Position numbers and translations under genes: made by a program
Assembly (NCBI GenBank): GCA_017303655.1
Contig: JAFLCE010000005.1
Location: 1 to 64,000, forward strand
Source: Anaerolineae bacterium
GTDB lineage: Bacteria; Chloroflexota; Anaerolineae; Anaerolineales; Villigracilaceae
Length of the DNA stretch: 64,000 bases
Direction: 5' to 3'
The notes under the pieces: generated by a model
Databases searched by the model: none
Seen by the model: only the letters and a program-made list of their open reading frames with translations
Told to the model about the DNA's origin: nothing
Part shown: positions 55,837-63,297 of the stretch, one piece after another
Layout: the number at the start of each line of letters is the position of its first letter
Numbering within the stretch: position 1 is the stretch's first letter

Positions 55837-57039
55837 CTAGGAAGCAGAATTCCCATTCTCGGGTTGATAAAAAACGACCTGATTTCTACCGCTTCTTTTC
55901 GCCGAATATAAGGCTTCATCGGCTTGCAATATCAATTGGTCAAAGGTTTCCATGGGTTGATCGGCATCCTTCCCACTCACGCCAATGCTAACCGTAAATA
56001 GGATGCGTTCATTCCGGACCTGAACCGGTGAACATTCCAATAATGTTCGCAGTTGTTCCGCCAAGTTTTTCGCACCGGTTGAGTCAGTTTCGGGCAATAG
56101 GAGAATGAATTCTTCTCCGCCATAGCGGGCGGCGATATCTGTTTTTCGCACATTGTTCGACAACAATGTGCCAATATGAACGAGAACCTGATCGCCAATC
56201 ACATGCCCAAAAGTATCGTTGATATCTTTGAATAGATCCACATCAAAGATGATCGCGGACAAAGGTCGTTGATGGCGGATCGCTTTGGCAAATTCATACC
56301 CGGCGATCTCAAAAAAGTGACGGCGATTGAACAAACCCGTTAACGGGTCGGTTCGGGCAAGTTGTTTTAAGCCATCTTCAGCCCGTTGACGTTCCTTGAT
56401 CTCTTCAGAAAGCTGCACGATAAGTTTCTCTCGGTCCGATTCGATCCGGGTACGTTCGACCAATTCCATGCGTGCTTTTTCGAGCGCTTTGGTCAATGCC
56501 CTCACGAAAAAATACACGATGATCAGCATTAAAATGAAAATCGCTGTCAGATCGATGGCGATCCGATACGGATCCCCAAAAACTGGGACCAACACCCCGT
56601 TTGTTTCCAACGAAGCCAACCACCAAATAGCGGCAATATTAAAAGCCATGCAGATCACGGCAAAGTACCAGCCGATCAAAAATCCGGACCCTAGCAGAAT
56701 CAAAACATACACCACAACGGATACATCTCGCACGCCCCCCAAAGAGCGGCTGACCACCGTGGTGACGAACCAACAGATCGTGATGAGGACCAAACTAGCT
56801 TGATTGATTTTCCCCAGGCGCGTTAGCAATTGCACGGCAATTTGAAATAGGACCAAAAGACCCAATGCCCAATTCAACGCTATCTCTGATTCCACCCCGG
56901 AGATTAAATTGACCGTAATAAGAGTCAACCCGAAGACTGCCACCATCAGGGAGCTATAGTGCAAGACGCCCGCTTGCCGCGCTTTTTCGCTTTCTGAAAA
57001 AACAGGCGGAGTCAGGAGCTTTCGAAAGAGCTGTTTCAT
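55837..57039 (-). CDS. Membrane-bound diguanylate cyclase (GGDEF)
   Basis: This 400-aa protein has six transmembrane helices (~28-185), a coiled coil (~190-230: LVERTRIESDREKLIVQLSEEIKERQRAEDGLKQL) and a GGDEF domain (~235-395). The active site is GGEEF (ARYGGEEFILLLPET). RKTD, five residues upstream, is an intact I-site (RxxD) for product inhibition. DPLTGLFNRRHFFE is the canonical domain start. The enzyme should make c-di-GMP from two GTP. The N-terminal 'LLTPPVFSESEKARQAG' parallels 'FFTAPTFPDDEEKTRRA' in the kinase next door, suggesting a shared sensor ancestry. It is not overlapped by other genes. Confidence 0.93.
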   Translation of the reverse strand: MKQLFRKLLTPPVFSESEKARQAGVLHYSSLMVAVFGLTLITVNLISGVESEIALNWALGLLVLFQIAVQLLTRLGKINQASLVLITICWFVTTVVSRSLGGVRDVSVVVYVLILLGSGFLIGWYFAVICMAFNIAAIWWLASLETNGVLVPVFGDPYRIAIDLTAIFILMLIIVYFFVRALTKALEKARMELVERTRIESDREKLIVQLSEEIKERQRAEDGLKQLARTDPLTGLFNRRHFFEIAGYEFAKAIRHQRPLSAIIFDVDLFKDINDTFGHVIGDQVLVHIGTLLSNNVRKTDIAARYGGEEFILLLPETDSTGAKNLAEQLRTLLECSPVQVRNERILFTVSIGVSGKDADQPMETFDQLILQADEALYSAKRSGRNQVVFYQPENGNSAS

Positions 57040-57190
57040 GCTATGCCCTTGCCGTTATGAGATGCGCCTGCTGCATCGCCCCAAAATATCCCAGCTGAAA
57101 CCAATATCCCCGGTACGTACGTGCAACAGTCGGGTTTATGGTCGGCATGTTCCAATTATAGAGTGAATCTGAGTGTTTACAACCTTTTAA
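57040..57190. other. Intergenic gap upstream of the GGDEF gene
   Basis: About 150 bp separate the diguanylate cyclase start and the OsmC terminator. No ORF, riboswitch or strong promoter pair was recognised. Confidence 0.4.
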
Positions 57191-57195
57191 TAAAT

Positions 57196-57225
57196 AGAGT
57201 GACCGTTGTTCTCAACGGTCACTCT
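57196..57225 (-). terminator. Terminator-like hairpin after osmC
   Basis: A 13-bp stem (AGAGTGACCGTTG, 57196-57208, with complement 57213-57225) and TTCT loop are followed on the minus strand by ATTTATT. Confidence 0.75.
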
Positions 57226-57256
57226 AAAAGATGTGGGTGAGTACTCCACGTTACTA

Positions 57257-57649
57257 CTAGGCAGTTTCCGATACCTTCGTAAACACCTCGAACTTGGGGG
57301 GGTGCTCAAGCGTCTTTTTTACCTTGCACAATTCCGCCGAGCGGACTAACGCCGCATGATACTGTTCAGGGAAGGTCGGCGGCACCTGGATCTCTAGGTC
57401 GATCTTGTCCATCATGCCGGTGGCAGGGTTGGGATGATTGTGTTGAACGATACGAATGCCCTCGGTGGGCAGGTTACGCTGCTGGCAGAAGCCCAATACA
57501 TAAATACCCGCGCAAGTGCCAATAGATGCCAGGAATAACTCGAACGGCATCGGGGCTGAATCTGTTGTAGGTTGGTCCGTCTGAACGGTGTGACCGCGGA
57601 AGTGGGCGTCTACTCGTTGCCCGCCGGGGAAGTCTATGATCATTTCCAT
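57257..57649 (-). CDS. OsmC/Ohr-family peroxiredoxin-like protein
   Basis: A start at 57649 (GGAGG, 6 nt upstream) gives 130 aa; the open reading to 57664 would use a TTG inside the SD. The two redox Cys are in LASIGTCAGIYVLGFC and RSAELCKVKKTLEHPP, spaced as in OsmC. 'TDQPTTDSAPMPFELFLAS' is the conserved entry to the first Cys helix. The family reduces organic hydroperoxides in the cytoplasm. The extra Cys (GFC) is noteworthy but not unusual. It is divergent from the DUF1232 gene. Confidence 0.9.
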   Translation of the reverse strand: MEMIIDFPGGQRVDAHFRGHTVQTDQPTTDSAPMPFELFLASIGTCAGIYVLGFCQQRNLPTEGIRIVQHNHPNPATGMMDKIDLEIQVPPTFPEQYHAALVRSAELCKVKKTLEHPPKFEVFTKVSETA

Positions 57650-57864
57650 GGGAAGTTCCTCCAAATTTTTTGTGATATAAGTTTGATGCTCGTCCCGCTG
57701 AAATGATACAAACTTTCATCGCGTATTTTAGGTGACGTTTGTCATCCTCCGGTCAATATGCACCAAATCCACCCCATATACGTATATATTCCCGTATGTA
57801 TAGCGTTCATGGTTCAAATGACAATTCCGAATATAATGAACATACAACTCAAAGGAGTATTAAA

Positions 57865-58233
57865 ATGACCGAGAAAAAATCTTCCGATATTATCGTCAAC
57901 CAACAGGGCGGTGTGGTAAAAAACCTCGTGAATCAGTTTAAGCTGATCTTTCGCCTCATTGGTGATAAACGCGTGAGTTTCCTAGCCAAGCTCGTTCCGA
58001 TGGGCGCCTTCGCCTATTTGCTGATGCCCGCCGACCTCGCCCCCAACCTCGTTCTGCCTGTGATCGGTATGGTGGATGATGCCGCCATTCTTTGGCTTGG
58101 CTCTTACATCTTCACCGAACTTTGCCCGCCCGAAGTGGTCGATGAACACATGAAAGCCCTGGCTGGCAATATGAAATCCAACGACATCAATGAAGACGTG
58201 GTGGATGGCGAAACCACTGAAGTAAAAGAATAA
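57865..58233 (+). CDS. DUF1232 membrane-associated protein
   Basis: This 122-aa protein starts at 57865 (AAAGGAG, 7 nt upstream). 'NQFKLIFRLIGDKRVSFLAKLVPMGAFAYLLMPADLAPNLVLPVIGMVDDAAILWLG' is the DUF1232 pattern (L-x-P-x-D-x-x-P and G-x-x-D-D), with two hydrophobic helices and an acidic C-terminal tail (NDINEDVVDGETTEVKE). The function is unknown. Its TAA directly abuts the ATG of the PQQ-type dehydrogenase gene, so the two are coupled. Confidence 0.88.
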   Translation: MTEKKSSDIIVNQQGGVVKNLVNQFKLIFRLIGDKRVSFLAKLVPMGAFAYLLMPADLAPNLVLPVIGMVDDAAILWLGSYIFTELCPPEVVDEHMKALAGNMKSNDINEDVVDGETTEVKE

Positions 58234-59466
58234 ATGCGACGACTCCTCATCCCTTTACTGTTAACTGTCCTTGCTTGTGGAGGAGGGAACGGCATTGCCG
58301 GACCGACGATCACGCCTCTCTCTCCAACGGAAGTTGGTTCAGCCCCGCAGACAGAATCCCCGCCCCAGCCGGATACTACCATTCCGCCGTCAACAGAATT
58401 TCCCGCCGCAACCGTCGGTCAATTCCCTGACCCAAGCGGCTTTGCATGGACGCCCATCCTCAATGGCTTGGACCGCCCCGTGGACCTGCAATCTTCTTTC
58501 GATGGCTCAGGGCGTTTGTTTATTATCGAAAAATACGGCGCGATCCGCATCTTCAAAGATGGGCAACTGCTCGACCAGCCTCTCTTGAATATCGATGATC
58601 GCGTAAACGATGAAAGCAATGAAATGGGTTTGTTGGGGTTGGCATTTCATCCCAACTTTGAACAAAACGGCTATTTCTACGTCAACTACACCGGTGAGGG
58701 CGGACACACCCGCATTTCACGCTTTACAGCAAGTGGTGACAGCGCCGACCCAAATAGCGAGCAGGTGCTCATGGTCATAGACCAGCCGTTCCCGAATCAC
58801 AACGGCGGCGGCGTAGTTTTCGGACCAGACGGATATCTCTACCTAGGTCTTGGTGACGGTGGCGCAGGCGGTGATCCCTTCAAAAATGGGCAGAACACCA
58901 ATGCTTTGCTTGGCAAGCTCCTGCGTATCGACGTGAACAACGGCGACCCTTATGCCATCCCAGCTGATAATCCCTTTGGGAATGAGGTTTGGGCATATGG
59001 TCTTCGCAACCCCTGGCGCTTCTCTTTCGACCGTGCCACTGGCGATCTTTGGATCGGCGATGTGGGGCAGGGCGAATGGGAAGAAGTGGATTACCTGCCT
59101 GCGGGTTCACCGGGCGGCGCGAATTTCGGCTGGAGTATTATGGAAGGCAGCTACGGCTACGATGGCGAAGCTCAACCGGGTCTATTACTACCCGCCGCGG
59201 AATATAGTCACTCCAACCCCTATAGCGGATGTTCCGTTACAGGTGGGTACGTCTATCGCGGGTCTATGCCCGAATGGAATGGCGTCTATCTGTATGGCGA
59301 CTATTGCGAAGGGACGGTTTGGGGGTTGATCCTCTCCAATGGTCAGTGGCAGTCTCAGGTCCTGTTTGAGGCGGGGGTTACCATCACATCCTTTGGTGAA
59401 GACGAAGCAGGCGAGTTGTATCTCCTGAGTGATACCGGCAGTGTCTACTTGCTGGAGAGAAAATAA
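58234..59466 (+). CDS. PQQ-dependent sugar dehydrogenase-type lipoprotein (GSDH family)
   Basis: This 410-aa protein has a lipobox LLTVLAC (Cys12) and a Pro/Thr linker (~20-60). A six-bladed propeller of the soluble glucose/sorbosone dehydrogenase type follows: WTPILNGLDRPVDLQSSFDGSGRLFIIEKYGAIRIF, NDESNEMGLLGLAFHPNF, GYFYVNYTGEGGHTRISRF, NHNGGGVVFGPDGYLYLGLGDGG, DVNNGDPYAIPADNPF, YGLRNPWRFSFDRATGDLWIGDVGQGEWEEV and GGANFGWSIMEG. These are the standard PQQ/Ca2+ site blocks. It probably oxidises an aldose outside the cell, if PQQ is available; no pqq genes are here. Confidence 0.92.
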   Translation: MRRLLIPLLLTVLACGGGNGIAGPTITPLSPTEVGSAPQTESPPQPDTTIPPSTEFPAATVGQFPDPSGFAWTPILNGLDRPVDLQSSFDGSGRLFIIEKYGAIRIFKDGQLLDQPLLNIDDRVNDESNEMGLLGLAFHPNFEQNGYFYVNYTGEGGHTRISRFTASGDSADPNSEQVLMVIDQPFPNHNGGGVVFGPDGYLYLGLGDGGAGGDPFKNGQNTNALLGKLLRIDVNNGDPYAIPADNPFGNEVWAYGLRNPWRFSFDRATGDLWIGDVGQGEWEEVDYLPAGSPGGANFGWSIMEGSYGYDGEAQPGLLLPAAEYSHSNPYSGCSVTGGYVYRGSMPEWNGVYLYGDYCEGTVWGLILSNGQWQSQVLFEAGVTITSFGEDEAGELYLLSDTGSVYLLERK

Positions 59467-59511
59467 AGACTTATCACATCTGTAATAGGTGCTTTGTCAT
59501 TCGAGTTCAGG

Positions 59512-59540
59512 ACGCCTGTCACTAGTGTGGCGGGCGTTTT
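59512..59540 (+). terminator. Terminator-like hairpin after the sugar dehydrogenase gene
   Basis: ACGCCTGTCAC (59512-59522) pairs with GTGGCGGGCGT (59527-59537, two G-U pairs), loop TAGT, then TTT. Confidence 0.6.
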
Positions 59541-59577
59541 GCATTTAAACTAGCCTCATTGGAGTCAGGAGGCAGTT

Positions 59578-59799
59578 ATGGCAAAGAAGGTTTGGCAAGT
59601 TGAAAAAACCAAGTACTGCGAACGTATGCAGGAAACCATCGCCATTGAAGTCGAGGTTGTATACCCGGCGGAACAACTGCCCATGCAAGCCCCCCGCATT
59701 CAAGCTAGACGCTGTTCAAAAGCATTGGAATGCAATTGCCTCGAACACCCCGCCTGCTCGTTGAGCGGAACAAACCCTGACGTTGACCCTGTTGAATAG
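59578..59799 (+). CDS. Cys-rich small hypothetical protein
   Basis: This 73-aa protein has a strong SD (AGGAGG, 6 nt upstream). It begins MAKKVWQVEKTKYCERMQET and has five Cys: one near residue 14 and four in RRCSKALECNCLEHPACSL (C-x6-C-x-C-x5-C). It could bind zinc or an iron-sulfur cluster. There is no signal peptide or transmembrane helix. I do not recognise the family. It is monocistronic, between the sugar dehydrogenase and PQ-loop genes. Confidence 0.65.
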   Translation: MAKKVWQVEKTKYCERMQETIAIEVEVVYPAEQLPMQAPRIQARRCSKALECNCLEHPACSLSGTNPDVDPVE

Positions 59800-59856
59800 A
59801 GCAACCTTACGGTTGTTCATCCAAACTCTCTCTCCTCCCTCTGAGTTGGTCTAAAG

Positions 59857-59883
59857 GCTACGCCGCGCACTGCGCGGCGTAAG
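59857..59883. terminator. Strong GC hairpin after the Cys-rich gene
   Basis: TACGCCGCGC (59859-59868) pairs perfectly with GCGCGGCGTA (59872-59881), 3-nt loop ACT, with flanking GGC/GCC. There is no U-tract, so termination is uncertain. Confidence 0.55.
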
Positions 59884-59958
59884 CCGTTAAATAGGGTGTG
59901 AGTGCTTCATACTTAGACTTTCACTTTTTGGGGCAATCTCTGCTAAGATAGCGCGATT

Positions 59959-60567
59959 ATGAACATCCCTTCTATTCTTGGTTTTGTTGGAACGATCATC
60001 GGGCTTGTCCGCGCTGTGCCGCAGTTGGTGCGGCTTTTGCGCGCGCGCGGGGCGTTTGGTGTTTCGGTGGATACGGCTGCGACGAGCAGTATTGTCAGTT
60101 TGGGGTGGGCGGTCTATGGATTATTAACGGGTCAGACTTATGTGGTGTTGGCGACTGGATCTTCAGGCTTGATCTTCGCTGTTATCACAGTGATGGCGCT
60201 TCGTTATGGACGCAGCCTACGCGAGTTTCGGGTGGCTCCGCTTTGGTTGGTGGTCTTGTTGGTTACTGGCTTTGTTTTTGGCACAAATGTTTTAGGGATC
60301 GTGCTGGCGTTGAGTGCGTTGGTCTCAAATATTCCCCAAATCCTTGTTGCGTATCGTGAAGATAATCTAAAAGGCTTATCGCTAGGGACTTGGTTGCTCT
60401 CCCTTTCAGATGGCTTGGTATGGGGGACGTATGCTTTGCTCCAGCAAGATGTTTCGATCATTGCTTCTGGTGCATTTCAATCTATTACAAGTGGATTGAT
60501 CGTGGCGCGCATTTTGGTTCAACAGTCACATAAAAAAGCCTTGGAAAGTGAGTTGAATTCAAAGTAG
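59959..60567 (+). CDS. PQ-loop (SWEET-like) transporter
   Basis: This 202-aa membrane protein has seven hydrophobic helices arranged as two PQ-loop triple-helix bundles. The motif occurs twice: LVRAVPQLVRLLRARGAFGVSVDTAATSSI (~17-46) and LVSNIPQILVAYREDNLKGLSLGTWLLSLSDG (~120-151). This is the internal duplication seen in eukaryotic-type SWEETs rather than single-repeat bacterial SemiSWEETs. It is probably a small-molecule (sugar or amino acid) facilitator. No SD precedes the ATG; a TAAGAT -10-like hexamer ends 9 bp upstream, so the mRNA may be nearly leaderless. Confidence 0.85.
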   Translation: MNIPSILGFVGTIIGLVRAVPQLVRLLRARGAFGVSVDTAATSSIVSLGWAVYGLLTGQTYVVLATGSSGLIFAVITVMALRYGRSLREFRVAPLWLVVLLVTGFVFGTNVLGIVLALSALVSNIPQILVAYREDNLKGLSLGTWLLSLSDGLVWGTYALLQQDVSIIASGAFQSITSGLIVARILVQQSHKKALESELNSK

Positions 60568-60612
60568 AAATTTTCTAAAGTATGTCTCCTGCCTGATGAG
60601 GCAAGGGACTTT

Positions 60613-61410
60613 CTACTTGTGCTTTTCTTTCTCAAGCCTTCGGGTGATTAGTAGTAAAAGGGTAGAGACTGTAATCAACACAACAGACAAGGAAAGCGCG
60701 ACGCCAATATTACGCTCAAAGCCAAGATAAATCGCCATGGGCATGGTTTGGGTCACGCCTTCTAGATTTCCTGCGAACAAAATGGTTGCTCCAAATTCAC
60801 CGAGGGCGCGTGTCCAAGTTAGGATCGCGCCGCTTATCAAGGCACGCCCTGCGAGAGGCAGCATGACGGCTGTTAACATCTGCCATTGATTTGCGCCTTC
60901 CACGTTGGCGGCTTCTTCGAGTTGCTCATCGATCTCGGCGAAACCGATCCGCGCCGAGCGGATGTAAAGTGGTGCAGCCACAAATAATTGAGCAAGTATC
61001 ACAGCCGCCGTTGTAAAGGGAAGGCTGATGCCGACCTCACCCAGGATCGAACCAAAGATTCCACGGCGACCAAAGGCGATCAATAAGGCAAGTCCTGCCA
61101 CGGACGGCGGCAGGACAATCGGCAGGTCAATGATCAGCTCAATGGCGGTTTTGGAGCGCATCTTCCAGCGTGCCAGCATGTATGCCAGCGGTGTTCCGAA
61201 GAGGATGGCGATCAGGGTGGTGAATGTGCTGGTGATTAAACTCAACCTCAATGCATTGAGTGCCTGCTCTGAAAATGCGTTCGTGAAAAAATCGTCACTA
61301 ATGGAGCGGATTAAAACTGCAGAGAGGGGCAATAAAAATAATGCCAGCATAAAAAAGCTGGGAAGAATAAAAAGCCATATTACGTGTGAAGAACTGATTG
61401 ATTTTTTCAT
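60613..61410 (-). CDS. modB: Molybdate ABC transporter permease
   Basis: This 265-aa protein has about six transmembrane helices. Landmarks: LRLSLITSTFTTLIAILFGTPLAYMLARWKMRSKTAIELIIDLPIVLPPSVAGLALLIAFGRRG, the ABC-permease EAA region EQLEEAANVEGANQWQMLTAVMLPLAGRALISGAILTWTRALGEFGATILFAGN, and GVTQTMPMAIYLGFE. The pattern is typical of ModB/CysT-type permeases. It lies 49 bp downstream of modA in the PadR operon. No modC ATPase gene follows; the next gene is convergent. Confidence 0.92.
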   Translation of the reverse strand: MKKSISSSHVIWLFILPSFFMLALFLLPLSAVLIRSISDDFFTNAFSEQALNALRLSLITSTFTTLIAILFGTPLAYMLARWKMRSKTAIELIIDLPIVLPPSVAGLALLIAFGRRGIFGSILGEVGISLPFTTAAVILAQLFVAAPLYIRSARIGFAEIDEQLEEAANVEGANQWQMLTAVMLPLAGRALISGAILTWTRALGEFGATILFAGNLEGVTQTMPMAIYLGFERNIGVALSLSVVLITVSTLLLLITRRLEKEKHK

Positions 61411-61459
61411 GATTCAAAAAGTGGCGCAAAGCAGCCATCCTGCCACTCGTATTTTCTGC

Positions 61460-62251
61460 TTACTGTATGGGACCAAAGCCCCATTTCTCTAGAATGGCTT
61501 GTCCTTCTGCCGAAAGGATGTAATCAACGAATACCTGTGCAAGTTCGGTGTTTTCAGAATTTACCAGCGGGGCAATGGGATATTTGGCGATGACATTTAA
61601 TTCTGCAGGAATCTCAATGGATTTCAAACCTGGTGCAGCGACTGAATCGGAGGTGTACACAATGCCCGCATCCGCTTCGCCCAACTGAACTTTGGCGACA
61701 ACTTGCTTGACGTTATCTTCGTTGGAAACGACATTTGCCAGCACCGTGCTCAAGAAGTCGTTTCCGAATGCGGTATCCATCAATGCAAAGGACTCACGCG
61801 AATATCTTCCAACGGGGACTTCCTCGGCGGCGAGTACCAGCTTGATGCCGGGCTTGGCAAGGTCTTCGAGCTTCTCGATGCCAGCAGGGTTGTTTGTAGG
61901 AAGGATGACTACCAGTTGATTGGTGAGGAAAATTTGCGGTGTGTTACTCGCGATAAAACTGCCAGTGACCAAAGTGTCCATTTCTTTGGCGTTGGCGGAA
62001 GCGAATACATCTACCGGCGCGCCTTCTTCGATCTGGGTACGCAGGGTTTGTGATCCACCGAAGTTGAAGGTAACAGTGACACTGGGGTTGGCGGCTTCAA
62101 AGCTCTCGCCAATCTCTGTGAATGCATCGGTCAGGGATGCGGCGGCGAAGATAGTCAGGGTATGCGAATCAGGCATCGGCGTGGTAGGAGCCGTTTTGCA
62201 TCCTGTAATGAACAAGACAAATAGAATAAGCAAATGTAGATTGTGTTTCAT
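61460..62251 (-). CDS. modA: Molybdate-binding lipoprotein
   Basis: A start at 62251, two bases after the PadR stop (TAAAAATG), gives 263 aa. The lipobox is LFITGC (Cys18). Landmarks: LTIFAAASLTDAFTEIGESFEAANPSVTVTFNFGGSQTLRTQIEEGAPVDVFASANAKEMDTL and VQLGEADAGIVYTSDSVAAPGLKSIEIP. The conserved anion-contacting Ser/Ala of the A-A-A-S-L-T motif and the GIVYTSD block match ModA. It delivers molybdate or tungstate to the ModB permease. Confidence 0.92.
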   Translation of the reverse strand: MKHNLHLLILFVLFITGCKTAPTTPMPDSHTLTIFAAASLTDAFTEIGESFEAANPSVTVTFNFGGSQTLRTQIEEGAPVDVFASANAKEMDTLVTGSFIASNTPQIFLTNQLVVILPTNNPAGIEKLEDLAKPGIKLVLAAEEVPVGRYSRESFALMDTAFGNDFLSTVLANVVSNEDNVKQVVAKVQLGEADAGIVYTSDSVAAPGLKSIEIPAELNVIAKYPIAPLVNSENTELAQVFVDYILSAEGQAILEKWGFGPIQ

Positions 62252-62253
62252 TT

Positions 62254-62811
62254 TTATTTTCTTGAGAGTTGGAATTGGATTTTTATATCTGACATCCATC
62301 GCTGAACCGATTGCATTTGTTGCAGACGAAGGTCAAGACTTAGGCGGTTGTAGGTTTGTTCGGGCGGGAGGTGCTCAATAAGAGTTTCAAGTTGTTCGAT
62401 CTTGGTGTCGATCTCTGTTAATTGAGATTGATAAATTTGGGAAAGGATTTCAGGGCGGTAGAGCTGGGCAAAATACAGCCGGGTAAGGAATTCCAGGCGG
62501 ATCGAACGGGCTGTTGTGCTGATGTCCGTTTCGAGCCATGCAAAGAAGCGTTTGCGTCCACTGGCGGTGATGTGCAGCATTTGGCGGGCCGGGAGTTTCT
62601 CTTGCGCAACCACGCGAGCAGAAATATCGCGGCGGGTTTCAAGCCGCTTCAAAATGGCATAGGCTTGGCTTTGGCTTAAGTGCCAGACCTGACCCAACTC
62701 GATAGTGAGTTGTTGATGCAGGTCATAGCCGTGGCTGGGCTTTTCAATAAGAAAGCCTAGCAATGCGAATTCGGGGGAGAGGTTGCCCGTGTGATGTTCT
62801 TTTTTAGCCAT
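62254..62811 (-). CDS. PadR-family transcriptional regulator of the mod operon
   Basis: This 185-aa protein has an N-terminal winged helix: EFALLGFLIEKPSHGYDLHQQL, WHLSQSQAYAILKRLETRRDISARVVAQEKLPARQMLHITASGRKRFFAWL. A C-terminal helical dimerisation region (~95-175) follows. This is the PadR layout. The gene starts inside a long palindrome that also contains its -10 box, which implies autorepression. Its stop is two bases from modA. It is presumably the regulator for molybdate uptake; no molybdate-binding (MOP) domain is present, so the inducer is unknown. Confidence 0.9.
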   Translation of the reverse strand: MAKKEHHTGNLSPEFALLGFLIEKPSHGYDLHQQLTIELGQVWHLSQSQAYAILKRLETRRDISARVVAQEKLPARQMLHITASGRKRFFAWLETDISTTARSIRLEFLTRLYFAQLYRPEILSQIYQSQLTEIDTKIEQLETLIEHLPPEQTYNRLSLDLRLQQMQSVQRWMSDIKIQFQLSRK

Positions 62812-62840
62812 ATATACTCACTCAGTGAGTATATATGGCT
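62806..62840. promoter_or_regulatory. Perfect operator palindrome over the PadR start codon
   Basis: A perfect palindrome with 17-bp arms and one central base (C at 62823), core ATACTCACT-C-AGTGAGTAT. It spans the -10 box, transcription start and start codon of the padR gene, the ideal place for autorepression. Confidence 0.85.
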
Positions 62841-62856
62841 TTATAGAAATTGACAA
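62828..62856 (-). promoter_or_regulatory. Promoter of the padR-modA-modB operon
   Basis: The minus strand carries -35 TTGTCA (62856-62851), a 17-bp spacer and -10 TATACT (62833-62828). The -10 lies inside the palindrome. The leader is about 9-10 nt. Confidence 0.75.
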
Positions 62857-62959
62857 GTTGATTTCTCCAAAAATTGTGTTGAATACATGATGGCGGGTAC
62901 GTGAAATCTTAATAGTGTGTCTACTGTTTAAAAGTAGGTGAGACAAGCACATTTTTTAT

Positions 62960-62988
62960 TTGACACGCCCCATTGCACATGTTATATA
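62960..62988 (+). promoter_or_regulatory. Promoter of the SAM riboswitch transcript
   Basis: A consensus -35 TTGACA (62960-62965), a 17-bp spacer and TATATA -10 (62983-62988). The start is predicted near 62995, about 20 nt before P1. Confidence 0.75.
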
Positions 62989-63063
62989 TATATCTGAACA
63001 ATTTACGGATATGCTCATCCAGAGAGGCTGAGGGACCGACCCTTTGAAGCCTCGGCAACCGAT

Positions 63064-63142
63064 GTAGTTAGATAGTTTGCTAGTCAAATAGTTTGGTGGT
63101 CAACCACTACGAAACTATGCAACTACAAAACTACTAAACTAA
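63064..63142. repeat. 8-nt-period inverted hairpin element, copy 2 (inside SAM riboswitch P3)
   Basis: Left units start at 63064 (GTAGTT), 63072 (ATAGTT), 63080 (CTAGTC), 63088 (ATAGTT) and 63096 (GTGGT). Right units start at 63113 (AACTAT), 63121 (AACTAC), 63129 (AACTAC) and 63137 (AACTAA). It has the same 8-nt period as the copy at 24062, with one more unit. Confidence 0.75.
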
Positions 63143-63164
63143 CCACGGTGCCAACTTCGGCAGT

Positions 63165-63187
63165 GTAGGGGCGACTTCATGTCGCCC
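63165..63187. repeat. GTAGGGGC palindromic repeat, copy 3 (inside SAM riboswitch P4)
   Basis: GTAGGGGCGAC, loop TTCAT, GTCGCCC (63165-63175, 63181-63187). Confidence 0.65.
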
Positions 63188-63222
63188 GACTCTGGGAGAT
63201 GAGAGATGATATGGTTTCATGT

Positions 63223-63247
63223 CGCCTCTCGCTGAGAGGCGTTTTTA
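63223..63247 (+). terminator. Riboswitch expression-platform terminator
   Basis: CGCCTCTC (63223-63230) pairs with GAGAGGCG (63234-63241), loop GCT, then TTTTT. The P1 3' strand (GATGAGAG) can compete for CTCTC, giving the antiterminator. Confidence 0.85.
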
Positions 63248-63297
63248 TTATGTGCTTTATGTACGTACGAGACCTCGGAGGTCTGTCTGGAGAGAAA

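Larger units (their letters stand above)
63014..63204 (+). promoter_or_regulatory. SAM-I riboswitch (S-box) aptamer with repeat-derived P3 and P4 extensions
   Basis: P1 is CTCATC (63014-63019) with GATGAG (63198-63203). The consensus CCAGAGAGGCTGAGGGACCG, then CCCTTTGAAGCCTCGGCAACC, gives P2 with its kink-turn. ACGGTGCCAACTTCGGCAG resumes P3/J3-4/P4 at 63145. P3 is extended to about 80 nt by a hairpin of RTAGTTNN repeats (63064-63142). P4 carries a GTAGGGGCGAC/GTCGCCC repeat (63165-63187). These are the dispersed repeats also seen at 24062 and 24620/11943. A terminator follows. The element binds S-adenosylmethionine and should switch off downstream transcription when SAM is high. Confidence 0.88.
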
